From IMG/VR virus record IMGVR_UViG_3300024520_000017, positions 1 to 41,981 of that record: a stretch of DNA of 41,981 nucleotides. The stretch is one strand, 5' to 3'. Position 1 is the stretch's first letter. Every line of letters starts with the position of its first letter. The DNA is from a virus. Made by a program: the position numbers and the translations under genes. Below the pieces are notes generated by a model. It was not told the origin of the DNA and did no database searches. It saw only the letters and a program-made list of their open reading frames with translations. This document shows, piece after piece, positions 11,716-20,992 of this stretch.

Positions 11716-12783
11716 CTATAAGCTTTCGAAACTCAATCCTGATACTTCTGCGGCCTCTTCCTCACCCTTTGGTGGTGGGAATTGAAATCCCGCAAACCCA
11801 GCCGGTACATCTGCACTTTGTAACTGAGCCGGTGAAAATGATTGGGATGGGTCTGTTAAAATCCCACCAGCGCTTAGCGCACTAGTCAATGTTGTACTAA
11901 ACTTTTCATTCTCTTCAGCCTCAAACTTATCAAAAGCTCCTGAAGCTTCTTTTGCCCTCAAAAATAAGTCTTGTTTTAACTGAGCATTTCTAGACTCTAT
12001 TGAAGCTCTTCTGTCTCTGAACTCCCTTAGTAAGTCTAGTTTTCTCTCACCTTTTCTAGCTTCGAGCTCTCCTCTTGCTATGTTGATCTCTCCTATTCTC
12101 TCTACTAAGTTATCCCGTAGACTCTGTACAGCGTTTTTAGTGTCTAGTTCTATTCGTGTAACTAATCCTTGTACTTGAGTTTTTAGTTGGTTCCTAGCTT
12201 GCCCTATTTTGGCTATGGTGCTTTGGAGGTTCCTTCTATTCTCAGCTAATCCCCTAAGGGCCTCTCTGCCTAATAGCTCTCCTGCAAACGCTCCTGTACC
12301 TGTTGTTCCGCCGAACTTAGATTGTATTCCTTGCATTAATTCCGACATCTGTCTTCTTAATGCAGAGTCAGCGGCCTTGGTTTCTCCTGTCTGCTCAATC
12401 TCCTGTTGTCCAAATTCACCTAATCTAAGGGCTTCCTCTGCTTTAGTTTGTTCTGTTAAGGCTGCACCTTCTGCCTGCACTCCTGCTATTTGTCCAGGAA
12501 GGTTTCCTTGTAGGGAGGATGCGAATTGATCCAATGCAGATATTGCTGGTGCGAAGCTTTCGTTTATGAATTTCTCCTCTTGCTTCTGATCGTCACCACT
12601 TGGTCCCTCCTCGAAAGGCACAGATCCTCCTCCACCTCCCAATGAGCTTGTGGATGCTCCTAATACCTGTGGTTGCTGTATTGGCCCAAACTGTTGTGGC
12701 TGCTGAATCGGTCCAAATTGCTCCGTTGACGGTGCTGGTGTAAATAACTGTCCAAATCCTGAACCTTGTATTACATTTGCCAT
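11716..12783 (-). CDS. Internal virion protein, Gln-rich N-terminus and coiled coil
   Basis: A 355-residue protein. Residues 20-40 contain a duplicated QFGPIQQPQ octad, then a Gly/Ser-rich linker (about 42-62), then long helices with few hydrophobic breaks from about 70 to 300 (RIGEINIARGELEARKGE). The C-terminus has FQFPPPKG and an acidic end. This composition is typical of inner-core or ejection components encoded beside the large ejection protein. The ATG has AAGGAGG eight bases upstream. The gene abuts the 1151-residue protein gene with no spacing. Confidence 0.65.
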   Translation of the reverse strand: MANVIQGSGFGQLFTPAPSTEQFGPIQQPQQFGPIQQPQVLGASTSSLGGGGGSVPFEEGPSGDDQKQEEKFINESFAPAISALDQFASSLQGNLPGQIAGVQAEGAALTEQTKAEEALRLGEFGQQEIEQTGETKAADSALRRQMSELMQGIQSKFGGTTGTGAFAGELLGREALRGLAENRRNLQSTIAKIGQARNQLKTQVQGLVTRIELDTKNAVQSLRDNLVERIGEINIARGELEARKGERKLDLLREFRDRRASIESRNAQLKQDLFLRAKEASGAFDKFEAEENEKFSTTLTSALSAGGILTDPSQSFSPAQLQSADVPAGFAGFQFPPPKGEEEAAEVSGLSFESL

Positions 12784-12835
12784 TATCCAATCACCTCCTT
12801 AAAAGTTAATTCTATGAATGTACTTGTTAATTTGC

Positions 12836-14164
12836 TCATATTAGTATTGGGTAGTGTGCTACTCCCTCAATTCCTTTCGCGTTAGATGTGGTGAATCCTC
12901 CATAAGCATTGGCCGCACGGTCTGTAAAATCAAGACCTACTTTAGCTGTTGAACTAGCAGAGCCTGCTACGGATATACCAAGTAATCCCACCACTGTCTG
13001 CGCTGGGCCGTTATCCAATACAAAAATTACTTGATTCAATGATCCCGTCGGTACCGCTGATGATGATATTGGCAGTGTGAAGTCAAAACCTGCAGCATCT
13101 GATGTTCCAGATGATTCAAGTAATAGAGTGCACATACCTCCCTCAATCCTAAAGTGTACGTCTTGTGTTGGGTCACTACTAAACCCTGTCCATGTTGGGT
13201 CATACCCAAACCAGTAAGGGAAGTTATCCGCCACTGCTGCGTGGCTGTAAAATGGTACCGATATAGCTGCATCAGCTAAAGCGTAATCATTGTTAGCCAC
13301 CAAAGTAACCGTAGTATTTGTTGAAAACGAGCTACTTCCTACATACGCGAACTTAGCTGATGAGTTTGTAAACTTCAGCTTAGTCCCTGCCGTATATGTT
13401 GTTGTCCTATCTACACCTGAGATCGTGAACGTTGTAGCTGTTGCATAAACCCATGTGTCTGAGGATGATACCCAACCGTCGGATGGTGTTGCGTTGTCAT
13501 CAACATACTTCTTGTTCGGAACGTCATCGTCCGCCGTGACATTATCCTCATAGTTACCAGAGCCTGCTGTGACAGCAATAACCCCTGTACCTTTAAGGGT
13601 AATTCCTAAATCTATGTCGGTGTCTCCCCCAGTTGTTGCTATGTCGGGCGCATTACCTGCTGCTGCGTTACTAAGCGTAAGCTCGTTAACCGCACTTCCT
13701 GTTTCTGAGAATATTAACCACTCGTTGTTGTTACCATCTCTTATAGCTTTTGTGTCAGCCATGTCAAAGTGACCTGTTAGCGAAGCGGTTGCCGCAGTTA
13801 TATCTGAGTGTGTTCCATCAGTATTATGTTCTGCTGCTACCCCATCCCTTAAATCATTCCACATTCCAACAGTCATTGTTGCTTCGACTAAAGCACCATC
13901 GGAGTGTGATCTTGCTGTGGAATTATCAAAGGACCTTGTGACCCCAGTTAAGTCACTGCCTGATATTCCTGTAAATGAAATAAACTCTCGAGAGTCAGGT
14001 GTGGCCGTACCGTTCCCATCCTCTCTGTCGATTATCAAAACCCCACCACTGGTAGAGAGGTTTGTAACCGAGTTGAGCGTTATAGTCGTAACGCTGTCGT
14101 TGATAGCCCCATTCAGCGTTGTACTAAAAAAGTTTGCTGATGGTGCTGGGTGATATGTTGCCAT
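12836..14164 (-). CDS. Tail fibre-like protein
   Basis: A 442-residue protein. The N-terminal 100 residues (SANFFSTTLNGAINDSVTTI and LTGVTRSFDNSTARSH) resemble the virion-anchoring part of many phage fibres. The middle has the triple-helix-type pattern ITLKGTGVIAVTAGSG and DVPNKKYVDDNATPSDGW, and the last 200 residues are beta-rich with a single Cys, probably the receptor-binding head. Low complexity in Ser, Thr, Ala and Gly and lack of charge fit a fibre. It follows the nozzle gene. The ribosome site AGGAGG is clear. Confidence 0.75.
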   Translation of the reverse strand: MATYHPAPSANFFSTTLNGAINDSVTTITLNSVTNLSTSGGVLIIDREDGNGTATPDSREFISFTGISGSDLTGVTRSFDNSTARSHSDGALVEATMTVGMWNDLRDGVAAEHNTDGTHSDITAATASLTGHFDMADTKAIRDGNNNEWLIFSETGSAVNELTLSNAAAGNAPDIATTGGDTDIDLGITLKGTGVIAVTAGSGNYEDNVTADDDVPNKKYVDDNATPSDGWVSSSDTWVYATATTFTISGVDRTTTYTAGTKLKFTNSSAKFAYVGSSSFSTNTTVTLVANNDYALADAAISVPFYSHAAVADNFPYWFGYDPTWTGFSSDPTQDVHFRIEGGMCTLLLESSGTSDAAGFDFTLPISSSAVPTGSLNQVIFVLDNGPAQTVVGLLGISVAGSASSTAKVGLDFTDRAANAYGGFTTSNAKGIEGVAHYPILI

Positions 14165-14195
14165 TATCTAACCCTCCTATCTTTTAAATAATTAA

Positions 14196-16130
14196 CTAGA
14201 TCTTCCACGAGACTCCTTTAATGCCTCTTCCAGCAGGAATCGCGGAAGTTCTTATACTCAACAACTCAAAGTTGTCGTTTCTGTTGCTAGTCTTAATTGT
14301 AAACTGAACCCTTCTAGCTACTTTGTAGAGATGAATCCACCTTACAAGATCCCCAACATCGGCGGCACCTCCTGTTACTTCAGTATCACCAAATTGGGTG
14401 TTGCCCCAAAGGTCAGCTCCCCAACCCGCATTTCCAGCGGCCGTTGCGATATTAAAGCTTTTGGCTGCAATAGTGTTGCCGGATCTATCCTGTAAACGAA
14501 TGTCTACAGATACAGATCCCACAACATTACGCATGTTAAAGTAAATATCTTTGATTAGTTTGAACAGTGTCCAGTCCTTAAAATCCTCATCCCTTGTTCT
14601 TATAATGGTTGCTATTGTAGTGCCAGCATCATCCCCCTTACTCGCTGCCATGTCATAGATGTTAGGTGTACCATCATCGCCAAATAGTAATTGTTGGTTG
14701 TTACTACTATCGAAGTAGTTTAGGAATATATTGGAATCAAAAGTCCAAGGGCCTATCCATGACAACCTCTCTCGGTCATAGACCATGGACTGATTCTTAC
14801 CTGGGAAAGAAATGATGTACTTAAATCCTGTGTATGTTCCACTAGCGCTAGCCTTTTGGGCGGGTGTAATTCCACCAAAAAATGGCCTTATCTTAGCGCT
14901 TAGCTCGTTGGTTCTTAAGACATCAATCGCTAGGTTTGGCTCATAACCTAAAACATAAACGCCCTCTCTTGATAAAAAGAATATGTCATTCTCTACCGCA
15001 ACTATAGATTTAGGGGCGATACATCCCCTAGAGGCTGTGATTAGTTTAGCTGTAGGTTGTGTGATTACGAAGTTTCCTATTGTAATAGTTCCTAAGGTAA
15101 CCTCCCACACCGAACGTTCTTTAAACACAATGATACGATTACCAAATACCCCAAGCCCCGTTATGTCATCCCCAGCGTCTGGTTCTATTCTTATAAAGTT
15201 ACCACCGCTTCCAATATCTGTTCTCTCATGTAAGGGCACTCTGCCTGATATAACAACCTTAGAAGGCTCTCCAGATACACCAGCGTAGATTAGCCTATCT
15301 TGGAATCTCTCAATATACTTTGCTACAACCCCGCCTGTACTATCCGCTGTAGGTGGGAATGCAAATTCTGCCGGTGTTGAATTTCCGTTGTCAAAGAACT
15401 CCGTGGTGTTAGGTCCCACTGAACCCAAAAATCTCTCATCCCCTTCAGCTCTTCCGTAAACGTTATACCCCACTAAATCCACACTTGCTGCACTGATTCC
15501 ACTCCACTGAACAAGTACCGTTCCATCTGTGGTGTCCTGTGGTTGATCAGCTAGGGCCACTGCTGTGCTGGCTAAGGTTTCCCCAACCTGCGACTTAGAG
15601 GATACTCTATATGAGTAGACCTCAAGGCCACTGGCTCCAGAAATCTGGGTGGCAAACACACTTGTGGGTTGTGCTAATGTTGGGAATCCTACTAACGTAG
15701 GTGTTGAGTAACGTACTACTTCTCTTTGTCCATTGACGATATACATATCATCATCAAGTTGAACCATGTCAGCATCAAACCCAGAGGCCCAAGAAGCTCC
15801 CGACCTCTCTGTGTAACTAGCGCTGTTTTGAATAGTGAGAAACCCAGTGTCTGTGAGGGCTAACAATTCATTATCCCCTGTGGAAGTGTAGTAACCGCCC
15901 AACCCCCTAACAGATCCTGTGGCCCCTCCCATGTGGTTTAGGGTGTACCCCCACCGTTTAGTGGGAACACCCTTACCAATGAGTACTATGTTGTCTGCTT
16001 GCGCCAATTCATCCCCACCAATCTCAGTATCTTTTAAGAGGGTGTTTAGTCCTTTACGAAAATTGTCCCAATCCGCAAGGCCAGGTTTTCTGGTTTTGTA
16101 CCTAGGAGGCCTTAAGTTAAGTAGAGGCAT
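14196..16130 (-). CDS. Tail nozzle / tail-stabilisation protein
   Basis: A 644-residue protein made mostly of repeated beta blades. It opens with DWDNFRKGLNTLLKDTEIGGDELAQADNI-type sequence (residues about 21-49) and VPTKRWGYTLN, as in the P22 gp10/T7 gp12 class that closes the podovirus tail. A fibronectin-like part around 160-230 (LEVYSYRVSSKSQVGETL) and propeller-like repeats (GNRIIVFKERSVWEVTLG) follow. The protein should form a hexameric nozzle below the adaptor. The gene directly follows the adaptor gene, whose stop overlaps its ribosome site AAGGA. This is the strongest evidence for a short-tailed virion. Confidence 0.85.
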   Translation of the reverse strand: MPLLNLRPPRYKTRKPGLADWDNFRKGLNTLLKDTEIGGDELAQADNIVLIGKGVPTKRWGYTLNHMGGATGSVRGLGGYYTSTGDNELLALTDTGFLTIQNSASYTERSGASWASGFDADMVQLDDDMYIVNGQREVVRYSTPTLVGFPTLAQPTSVFATQISGASGLEVYSYRVSSKSQVGETLASTAVALADQPQDTTDGTVLVQWSGISAASVDLVGYNVYGRAEGDERFLGSVGPNTTEFFDNGNSTPAEFAFPPTADSTGGVVAKYIERFQDRLIYAGVSGEPSKVVISGRVPLHERTDIGSGGNFIRIEPDAGDDITGLGVFGNRIIVFKERSVWEVTLGTITIGNFVITQPTAKLITASRGCIAPKSIVAVENDIFFLSREGVYVLGYEPNLAIDVLRTNELSAKIRPFFGGITPAQKASASGTYTGFKYIISFPGKNQSMVYDRERLSWIGPWTFDSNIFLNYFDSSNNQQLLFGDDGTPNIYDMAASKGDDAGTTIATIIRTRDEDFKDWTLFKLIKDIYFNMRNVVGSVSVDIRLQDRSGNTIAAKSFNIATAAGNAGWGADLWGNTQFGDTEVTGGAADVGDLVRWIHLYKVARRVQFTIKTSNRNDNFELLSIRTSAIPAGRGIKGVSWKI

Positions 16131-16823
16131 TTAATCCTTCCCTATCCGGAAAGAGTTCCTCGTCTCCTCCACGGTTCTAACTCTCGACGCATCGTTTGCG
16201 GCTTCACTAAATACGTTTTCTCGTTGTAATAATCTCTGTAAAATCTTCTCTGCCTCTGCTTTAGCCTGGGGAAATCTGTCATCCCCTGTTGACTCCCACA
16301 AAAACGCTGCCGACCTTTGTACCAAGTAATTAGGATCTGGAATCATTGATGAATCCGAACCACTTACTAAGGAGCCTGCTGCTGCGTAGTAAGATACGAA
16401 TATAGAAGCCCCACTTATCAGCTGCCTATCGGAGTTACCCGAGTTTACAACCATCGTGCTAGTTGATGCGTTATGCAACAAGTAGACATAGGGGTCTGTA
16501 TCTAATTTCATACTTTTTTCTTGAGGTCTGATTTCAGCAAAATCTCTAGAGTTGTTCGCATTGTATGCGATTCTAGGAAAACTAGCTAATTTTCTGAAGT
16601 CTGCTGGCAGTGTAATAGAAGTATTGCCAGATATAGTACTGGTCTGAGTGCTGAACTCGCTATAAAGAGCTTGCCAATCGTAGAGTTGTTCCCATTCAGC
16701 TTGAGCCATATTCATGTACTTAAGCCGTAGGTTCCAGTCATCCCCGCCTTCCGTTGGAGACGAGCTGGAAACATCTACTAGGCTGGCTATTCTTTTTTGT
16801 ATTTCTGTTACATCTAATGCCAT
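16131..16823 (-). CDS. Head-to-tail adaptor protein
   Basis: A 230-residue protein. The helical N-terminus (LRLKYMNMAQAEWEQLYDWQ) followed by a beta segment with ISGNTSITLPADFRKLASFP and a C-terminal helix (AAFLWESTGDDRFPQAKAEA) matches the adaptor/tubular-A family of podoviruses that links the portal to the nozzle. It lies immediately before the nozzle gene, as in related phages. The ATG has AAGGA seven bases upstream and only nine bases separate it from the preceding gene. Confidence 0.8.
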   Translation of the reverse strand: MALDVTEIQKRIASLVDVSSSSPTEGGDDWNLRLKYMNMAQAEWEQLYDWQALYSEFSTQTSTISGNTSITLPADFRKLASFPRIAYNANNSRDFAEIRPQEKSMKLDTDPYVYLLHNASTSTMVVNSGNSDRQLISGASIFVSYYAAAGSLVSGSDSSMIPDPNYLVQRSAAFLWESTGDDRFPQAKAEAEKILQRLLQRENVFSEAANDASRVRTVEETRNSFRIGKD

Positions 16824-16832
16824 TGTTTGTCC

Positions 16833-17279
16833 TTATTCGTACGCTGCTGCCGCTTCTATTGCGGAGTCTGGTAATAAAGGAATCCAGAATAGTGAATCAC
16901 CATCTGTAGCCTTTACCCTAATAGCTCCTGCTGAAGCCCAATCTGCTCCCGCACCGAAGTCAATACTCATGACCGATACGAATGCTGTTCCTGATAACTC
17001 CAAGGTCACCCCAGACGCTGCTGAGTTGCTTCCCAATACTAGAGAAGCCACTGAGTAACTACCGGAAGCTGTCCTTTCTAATGTTAGAACTGTTTCGTCC
17101 CCAGCTGAAGTTATTGTTCTTGAGTTAATTGTATCTATACTCGCAGTTGAGGTTAGAACTGCTCCTAGCGCCACAAGACCTGGTCCTGTAGAGCTGTTGC
17201 TTAGTGTTAATGCTGGTTCAGCATCGTCACTAATCATGTTTCCACCTATTTCTGCTGCTAAATTAATAATTTGTGCCAT
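16833..17279 (-). CDS. Probable structural protein, beta-rich
   Basis: A 148-residue protein low in charge and rich in Ala, Ser, Thr, Gly and Val, with alternating patterns such as RTASGSYSVASLVLG and SVMSIDFGAGADW that suggest a beta sandwich. Not recognised as a family member; size and position before the adaptor suit a head decoration or tail accessory protein. The start has GGAGG eight bases upstream. Confidence 0.65.
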   Translation of the reverse strand: MAQIINLAAEIGGNMISDDAEPALTLSNSSTGPGLVALGAVLTSTASIDTINSRTITSAGDETVLTLERTASGSYSVASLVLGSNSAASGVTLELSGTAFVSVMSIDFGAGADWASAGAIRVKATDGDSLFWIPLLPDSAIEAAAAYE

Positions 17280-17312
17280 TGTTTATCACCTCCAACCAAT
17301 GAATAACTTTCC

Positions 17313-17531
17313 CTATACTTTCTTCTTAGAAGATTTCTTCTTTGGTTTCTTTGCTACTACTTCTTCTACTTCTTCTACTTCTGCGATTTCTACGACCTTC
17401 TCTGCGACAGGTTCCAGTAGTTCCACACTTCCATCTGCCAGAAGTTCTTCTAATTTTTTCCCTTTGATGTCAACCGTAATTCCAGATTGCCACCCAGGTG
17501 GGAAGTCCCTGAGTAATTTGACTAATGCCAT
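17313..17531 (-). CDS. Small protein with acidic stretch and poly-Lys tail
   Basis: A 72-residue protein. The first 40 residues (LVKLLRDFPPGWQSGITVDI) form a compact domain of a type often found in small phage head-tail proteins, followed by an acidic run (VEIAEVEEVEEV) and a final 15 residues dominated by Lys (KKPKKKSSKKKV). The charged tails could bind DNA or another virion protein. The ribosome site AAGGAG lies five bases before ATG. Function unknown. Confidence 0.7.
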   Translation of the reverse strand: MALVKLLRDFPPGWQSGITVDIKGKKLEELLADGSVELLEPVAEKVVEIAEVEEVEEVVAKKPKKKSSKKKV

Positions 17532-17540
17532 ATTATCTCC

Positions 17541-17738
17541 TTATAAACTATCTATACTATCGTTGAGCAGTTTTTCCCAAGGAACACCGGTGTCTCCGAT
17601 CTTCGCTATGAGTTCGCTCTTACGGTTAGTGCCGTACTGAGCAATCATCTGATCTGAGAAATAGATCTTAGTGTCGCTGTTCGCGGCGGCTAACTTAATT
17701 ATTCTTTGTTCGTTTGATTGTGTTTCTATACTTGCCAT
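17541..17738 (-). CDS. Small hypothetical protein behind cassette C1
   Basis: A 65-residue soluble protein starting MASIETQSNEQRI, helical in both halves. Not recognised. The ATG at 17738 is chosen because it lies directly after the T-run of the terminator hairpin; the in-frame GTG at 17756 would start inside the hairpin. There is no Shine-Dalgarno site, as with the other three genes that follow this cassette type. Its messenger must read through the hairpin unless it is co-transcribed from further upstream. Confidence 0.65.
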   Translation of the reverse strand: MASIETQSNEQRIIKLAAANSDTKIYFSDQMIAQYGTNRKSELIAKIGDTGVPWEKLLNDSIDSL

Positions 17739-17742
17739 AAAT

Positions 17743-17809
17743 AAAAAGACCGCCACTTACATGTGACGGCCATAGCTTACTAACTTTAGAGCCTACGTAT
17801 ATTATACCA
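17743..17809 (-). promoter_or_regulatory. Promoter-14-mer-terminator cassette C1
   Basis: On the minus strand: TGGTATAAT (17801-17809), 13 bases, AAAGTTAGTAAGCT (17774-17787), 2 bases, a 9-bp stem with 6-base loop (17748-17771), then TTTTT. The promoter precedes its own terminator by about 30 nt of transcript, and the ATG at 17738 follows at once. Same order as at 21.0, 23.1 and 37.5 kb. Confidence 0.75.
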
Positions 17810-17820
17810 ACAACAGAACC

Positions 17821-18543
17821 TTATGCAAACCTAGGACCTCTGAATTTATTACTAGTTGTGAGTATGGGCCATATTGGTTGGGCAGCCTCTGCGCCACCAG
17901 CCTCTGCGATCTCAATGGCAGCCCCCACATTTCCCGTACCGCCAAGCGTAGTCCAATCAGCAGTAGTATCCGCACTTTGGTAATCGTATTGTGTTTGTAT
18001 TGTGGAATCCTGGGAGGAATCAAGAACGGTTTCACCTATTTCGGTAAATCCTGACCCAGCGGTTATCGTTCCCAGCCCGACATCCTTCACGGTTGCAAAA
18101 ACCATGTTTGCCGCATCTGGGGTTGAGTCCAAAGTGACAGTCAAGCCAGTGCTGGTTCCTGTGTTTGTTTTATTTTGAACAACGGGGGTACTGGTGTCGT
18201 GACCCGTCACTTCGGCTACCCGCATAATCTTGTGCCTGGTTGCTACAGAAAAGGTTGTCGTTATTGTTCCTGACCCAGGTGCGCCAGTTACCAAAGCATA
18301 AGCTACACCAGAACTCAAGTCCTTGCCCCCGCCTATATCCACGGTATCTTGGACAATGGTCCACGAACCCACATTGCTTAAAGTGGTGGAAATGCTGGAT
18401 ATTGTGGTTATAGAATTGTTGGTATTACCCACAGAAACAATTAATAATGAATTGCTGGATGGGCTTATCGAACCAGTAGCAATGTTGTCAGTATTAGCAG
18501 TACTTGTAACGCCTGTTAAATTTGATGGTGCTGAAAGTGCCAT
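17821..18543 (-). CDS. Virion surface/fibre-like beta protein
   Basis: A 240-residue protein with beta-sandwich character: many Thr/Ser/Gly-rich strands such as NSLLIVSVGNTNNSITTI and GTITTTFSVATRHKIMRV. Few charged residues until the C-terminal RGPRFA. Domains like this occur on phage surfaces and in fibres. No specific family assigned. It follows two other structural genes without spacing and ends just before cassette C1. Confidence 0.65.
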   Translation of the reverse strand: MALSAPSNLTGVTSTANTDNIATGSISPSSNSLLIVSVGNTNNSITTISSISTTLSNVGSWTIVQDTVDIGGGKDLSSGVAYALVTGAPGSGTITTTFSVATRHKIMRVAEVTGHDTSTPVVQNKTNTGTSTGLTVTLDSTPDAANMVFATVKDVGLGTITAGSGFTEIGETVLDSSQDSTIQTQYDYQSADTTADWTTLGGTGNVGAAIEIAEAGGAEAAQPIWPILTTSNKFRGPRFA

Positions 18544-18544
18544 A

Positions 18545-18835
18545 TTATATTAGCGAAACTGCTACCTCCGAATTAATAGTTGTCCACTGCTGTGCCGCTG
18601 GTAGATTAGTCGATACATCTGTTCCTGGTTCTAGTATGTAAATAAACTTCTGCACCCCATCCTGTTTGGCCACGATTCTATAACTTCTATCACCAGTATT
18701 AACAGCGGAAGCACCTTTTATCAAATAGTATGGGTCACCAAATTCGTCTGTACCCGCGATTCTGGAATTATTGTATGTGAGACTAACTAAGACCCCATTA
18801 CCTACGCTGTGCATGGGTGTGGTTATGTTTGGCAT
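18545..18835 (-). CDS. Small structural-type protein
   Basis: A 96-residue protein with the pattern of a small beta domain (GNGVLVSLTYNNSRIAG and RSYRIVAKQDGVQKFIYIL). No family recognised. Its ATG overlaps the TAA of the repetitive fibre gene (TAATG), so it is translated with it and may be its partner or chaperone. Confidence 0.65.
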   Translation of the reverse strand: MPNITTPMHSVGNGVLVSLTYNNSRIAGTDEFGDPYYLIKGASAVNTGDRSYRIVAKQDGVQKFIYILEPGTDVSTNLPAAQQWTTINSEVAVSLI

Positions 18836-20442
18836 TATTCAAACCTAACGTTTGCCATCACCGATATAGTAGCAGCCCCGTTTAGTTCCACAACGAAAGC
18901 CTGATCAGCGCCGTCTGCGGCAAGCCCAGCCTCTCCGAAATTACTTACGTAACCCCCCTCTGTTGCTAGTCCTGTGAATGGTATTACGTACCCAACACCT
19001 GATTTAATAGCTACCTCTGACTCTCCTAACGAAGCTATGTGAATATCTTTTAGTACCCACCTCTCTCCACTAGGCGGCTCAAAAATAGTGGCGTTGCCGT
19101 CTGCTGAGTATACTGATGAAAATGACGTGTATGTCGAAATTGGAGGCGGTGCATATGTTGTGGTCACCAGTCCAACGTATGTTTTAGGGTCGCTGAGTGT
19201 TACATTACCTATTACGGCCACATTCCAAGGATCATCTCCTTGTTCGACCGTCACATTACCTATGTTAGATGTTACCCACGGGTTGTCGCCTTGTTCGACC
19301 GTAACGTTTCCAGTAACTGCCCATGCCCCAGATTGTGAAACTGGCACAGTGTTAGCTACAGTTGTTGTGGTTAATCCTATAAAGGTATTGGGGTCAGCCC
19401 AAGCTGTGTTAGAGGTGACGTCTACATCGCCAATATCAACCCCTGAGTTAGCAGCCAATGTTCCAATGGCCTGATCTCCAACTCCAATTGTGACGGTTGC
19501 TAGTCCAACGTATGTTTTCGCATCACTCAAGGTTACATTACCAACTATTCCTGTGAGGGATCCTGGGTCTAAAGTGACGTTTCCACTGAAGGTTGTGGCC
19601 ACCACCTCGCCATCAAGTGTTATAGGCACATCGCCTTGTCCAGTGGCGTCCACCGGTAAGGGGTTGGCAAATCCGGAAACTGAGACCAACCCAACAAAAG
19701 TTTTAGAATCGGAAAGGGTAACGTTGCCCACAATGCCGGTTAAGCTACCAGCGTCCAGAGTTACGTTCCCCGCTGCAGCCGCTAGACTTCCTGTTATGGT
19801 TACTAGACCTATATATGTTTTAGGGTCGGCCCAAGCGGTGTTGGAAGTAACATCAACATCCCCTATGTCCACCCCACTGTTAGCTGTTAGTTTACCTATT
19901 GCCTGATCCCCAGCACCTAAAGTAGTGGTTGTCAAACCAACGTATGTCTTGGCGTCAGAAAGCGTTACATTACCAGTTAACCCCCAGTCTCCTCCTTGGA
20001 ATACTGTGGTTACTCCCGCTCCACCAGCCACCACGTTAACATTCATGGCATTGTTGGCGCCATCCATTATACTATCGCCTGCTCCGTCCTCTATATCCTT
20101 AATGACATCTACTTGGTCAACCGTAACGTTTCCTGTTATTGACCAATCTCCTCCTTGAAAAACGGTTGTTGTGCCAGCACCGCCCGCTACAACATTGACC
20201 CGTACGGCGTCGTTACCTGTGTCCGCCCAATCTACCGTATCTCCAGAGGCATCTTGTGGTGATGTGTTCCAAGGGTCGTCCCCCTGATGCACTGTTGCGA
20301 AACCAATTTTATTTGTTGTGTCTCCCGCTGCTCCAGTATTAACAACTGCGTATATGGTAGACCCCGAAACTAGGTTTACATTCTTGGCGTATAAATCTTC
20401 GTTATGTTCGTCCCTTTGTATTTGTACTGAATGTTTAGCCAT
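18835..20442 (-). CDS. Repetitive fibre-like virion protein
   Basis: A 535-residue protein. After a 30-residue N-terminus it is built of repeats: GNVTLSDAKTYVGL-type 14-mers at least five times, GDQAIGxLxANSGVDIGDVD-type blocks twice, and VTVFQGGDW/VEQGDDPW motifs several times. The last 100 residues (GERWVLKDIHIASLGESEV) are a non-repetitive beta domain. Such architecture is typical of fibrous beta-helical shafts with a terminal knob. Start and stop both overlap their neighbours as TAATG. It probably projects from the virion. Receptor binding is inferred. Confidence 0.75.
   Translation of the reverse strand: MAKHSVQIQRDEHNEDLYAKNVNLVSGSTIYAVVNTGAAGDTTNKIGFATVHQGDDPWNTSPQDASGDTVDWADTGNDAVRVNVVAGGAGTTTVFQGGDWSITGNVTVDQVDVIKDIEDGAGDSIMDGANNAMNVNVVAGGAGVTTVFQGGDWGLTGNVTLSDAKTYVGLTTTTLGAGDQAIGKLTANSGVDIGDVDVTSNTAWADPKTYIGLVTITGSLAAAAGNVTLDAGSLTGIVGNVTLSDSKTFVGLVSVSGFANPLPVDATGQGDVPITLDGEVVATTFSGNVTLDPGSLTGIVGNVTLSDAKTYVGLATVTIGVGDQAIGTLAANSGVDIGDVDVTSNTAWADPNTFIGLTTTTVANTVPVSQSGAWAVTGNVTVEQGDNPWVTSNIGNVTVEQGDDPWNVAVIGNVTLSDPKTYVGLVTTTYAPPPISTYTSFSSVYSADGNATIFEPPSGERWVLKDIHIASLGESEVAIKSGVGYVIPFTGLATEGGYVSNFGEAGLAADGADQAFVVELNGAATISVMANVRFE
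19170..19985. repeat. Degenerate intragenic repeats in the fibre gene
   Basis: The segment coding GNVTL-SD-KTYVGL recurs near 19180, 19500, 19690 and 19930. A longer unit coding ANSGVDIGDVDVTSNTAWAD recurs at about 19390-19470 and 19815-19900. Copies differ mostly at third codon positions, indicating old duplications kept for protein structure. Confidence 0.8.
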
Positions 20443-20948
20443 TATATATTAAGTTCTACAGGAGCCTCCTTATTCTCCACCACTCTGTCTACTACTTGTA
20501 CTTGTTTATTCGGTCTACTAGCCTTCTCCTTCATCCTATCTTCGGTTACTTTTTTCAACCTTTTCTCGGATTCCCTAACCCTTTCTAAGTCCTTCTTAGC
20601 TAGCTCTAGTTTGTCTTCGGCCACCTTTTGCTTTTTTGCAGCCGACTTATCTTTTATCTCAGCGATTCTTGCTTTCTTAGACCTATCTATATCTAATCTG
20701 GCATTTCTATAAAGGTAGTTCACCAGGGTTTCTCCGGAGAATGTTACCCCTAAACCATTTTGATATTCTCTCACCTTATTAATTATTGCAGAGGGATCAT
20801 CCCTCCCTAGTTTATCTTTAGCCCAATCGTAAATAACAGCCATTTTGTCAGCCAGTTTTTTATTATCCCTTTTAAGTCGGTCTACACCTAGAAATGATGC
20901 GAACCTATGATAGTCAGGACTATATTTATAAGAATCGTATTCAGCCAT
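20442..20948 (-). CDS. Coiled-coil protein, paralogue of the 21076 gene
   Basis: A 168-residue protein. Its first 85 residues (FASFLGVD, MAVIYDWAKDKLGRDDPSAI, TLVNYLYRNARLDID) align with LSILLGLDD, MEDIYTWAKKAAGVDGGPEA and ELLRKVHRWTTLNTKID of the gene across cassette C2, so both share one helical domain. The rest is a Lys/Glu coiled coil (KVAEDKLELAKKDLERVRES). It could be an assembly or fibre chaperone. No Shine-Dalgarno site; it lies 45 bases after a terminator T-run. Confidence 0.7.
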   Translation of the reverse strand: MAEYDSYKYSPDYHRFASFLGVDRLKRDNKKLADKMAVIYDWAKDKLGRDDPSAIINKVREYQNGLGVTFSGETLVNYLYRNARLDIDRSKKARIAEIKDKSAAKKQKVAEDKLELAKKDLERVRESEKRLKKVTEDRMKEKASRPNKQVQVVDRVVENKEAPVELNI

Positions 20949-20992
20949 AATTTGTGTAAACCGTTCTTCTTTGTTTAAACTTAGTTAGAAAC

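Noticed and set aside
12836-14164. Diversity-generating retroelement target in the fibre gene
   Set aside because: No reverse transcriptase and no template repeat were found in the genome.
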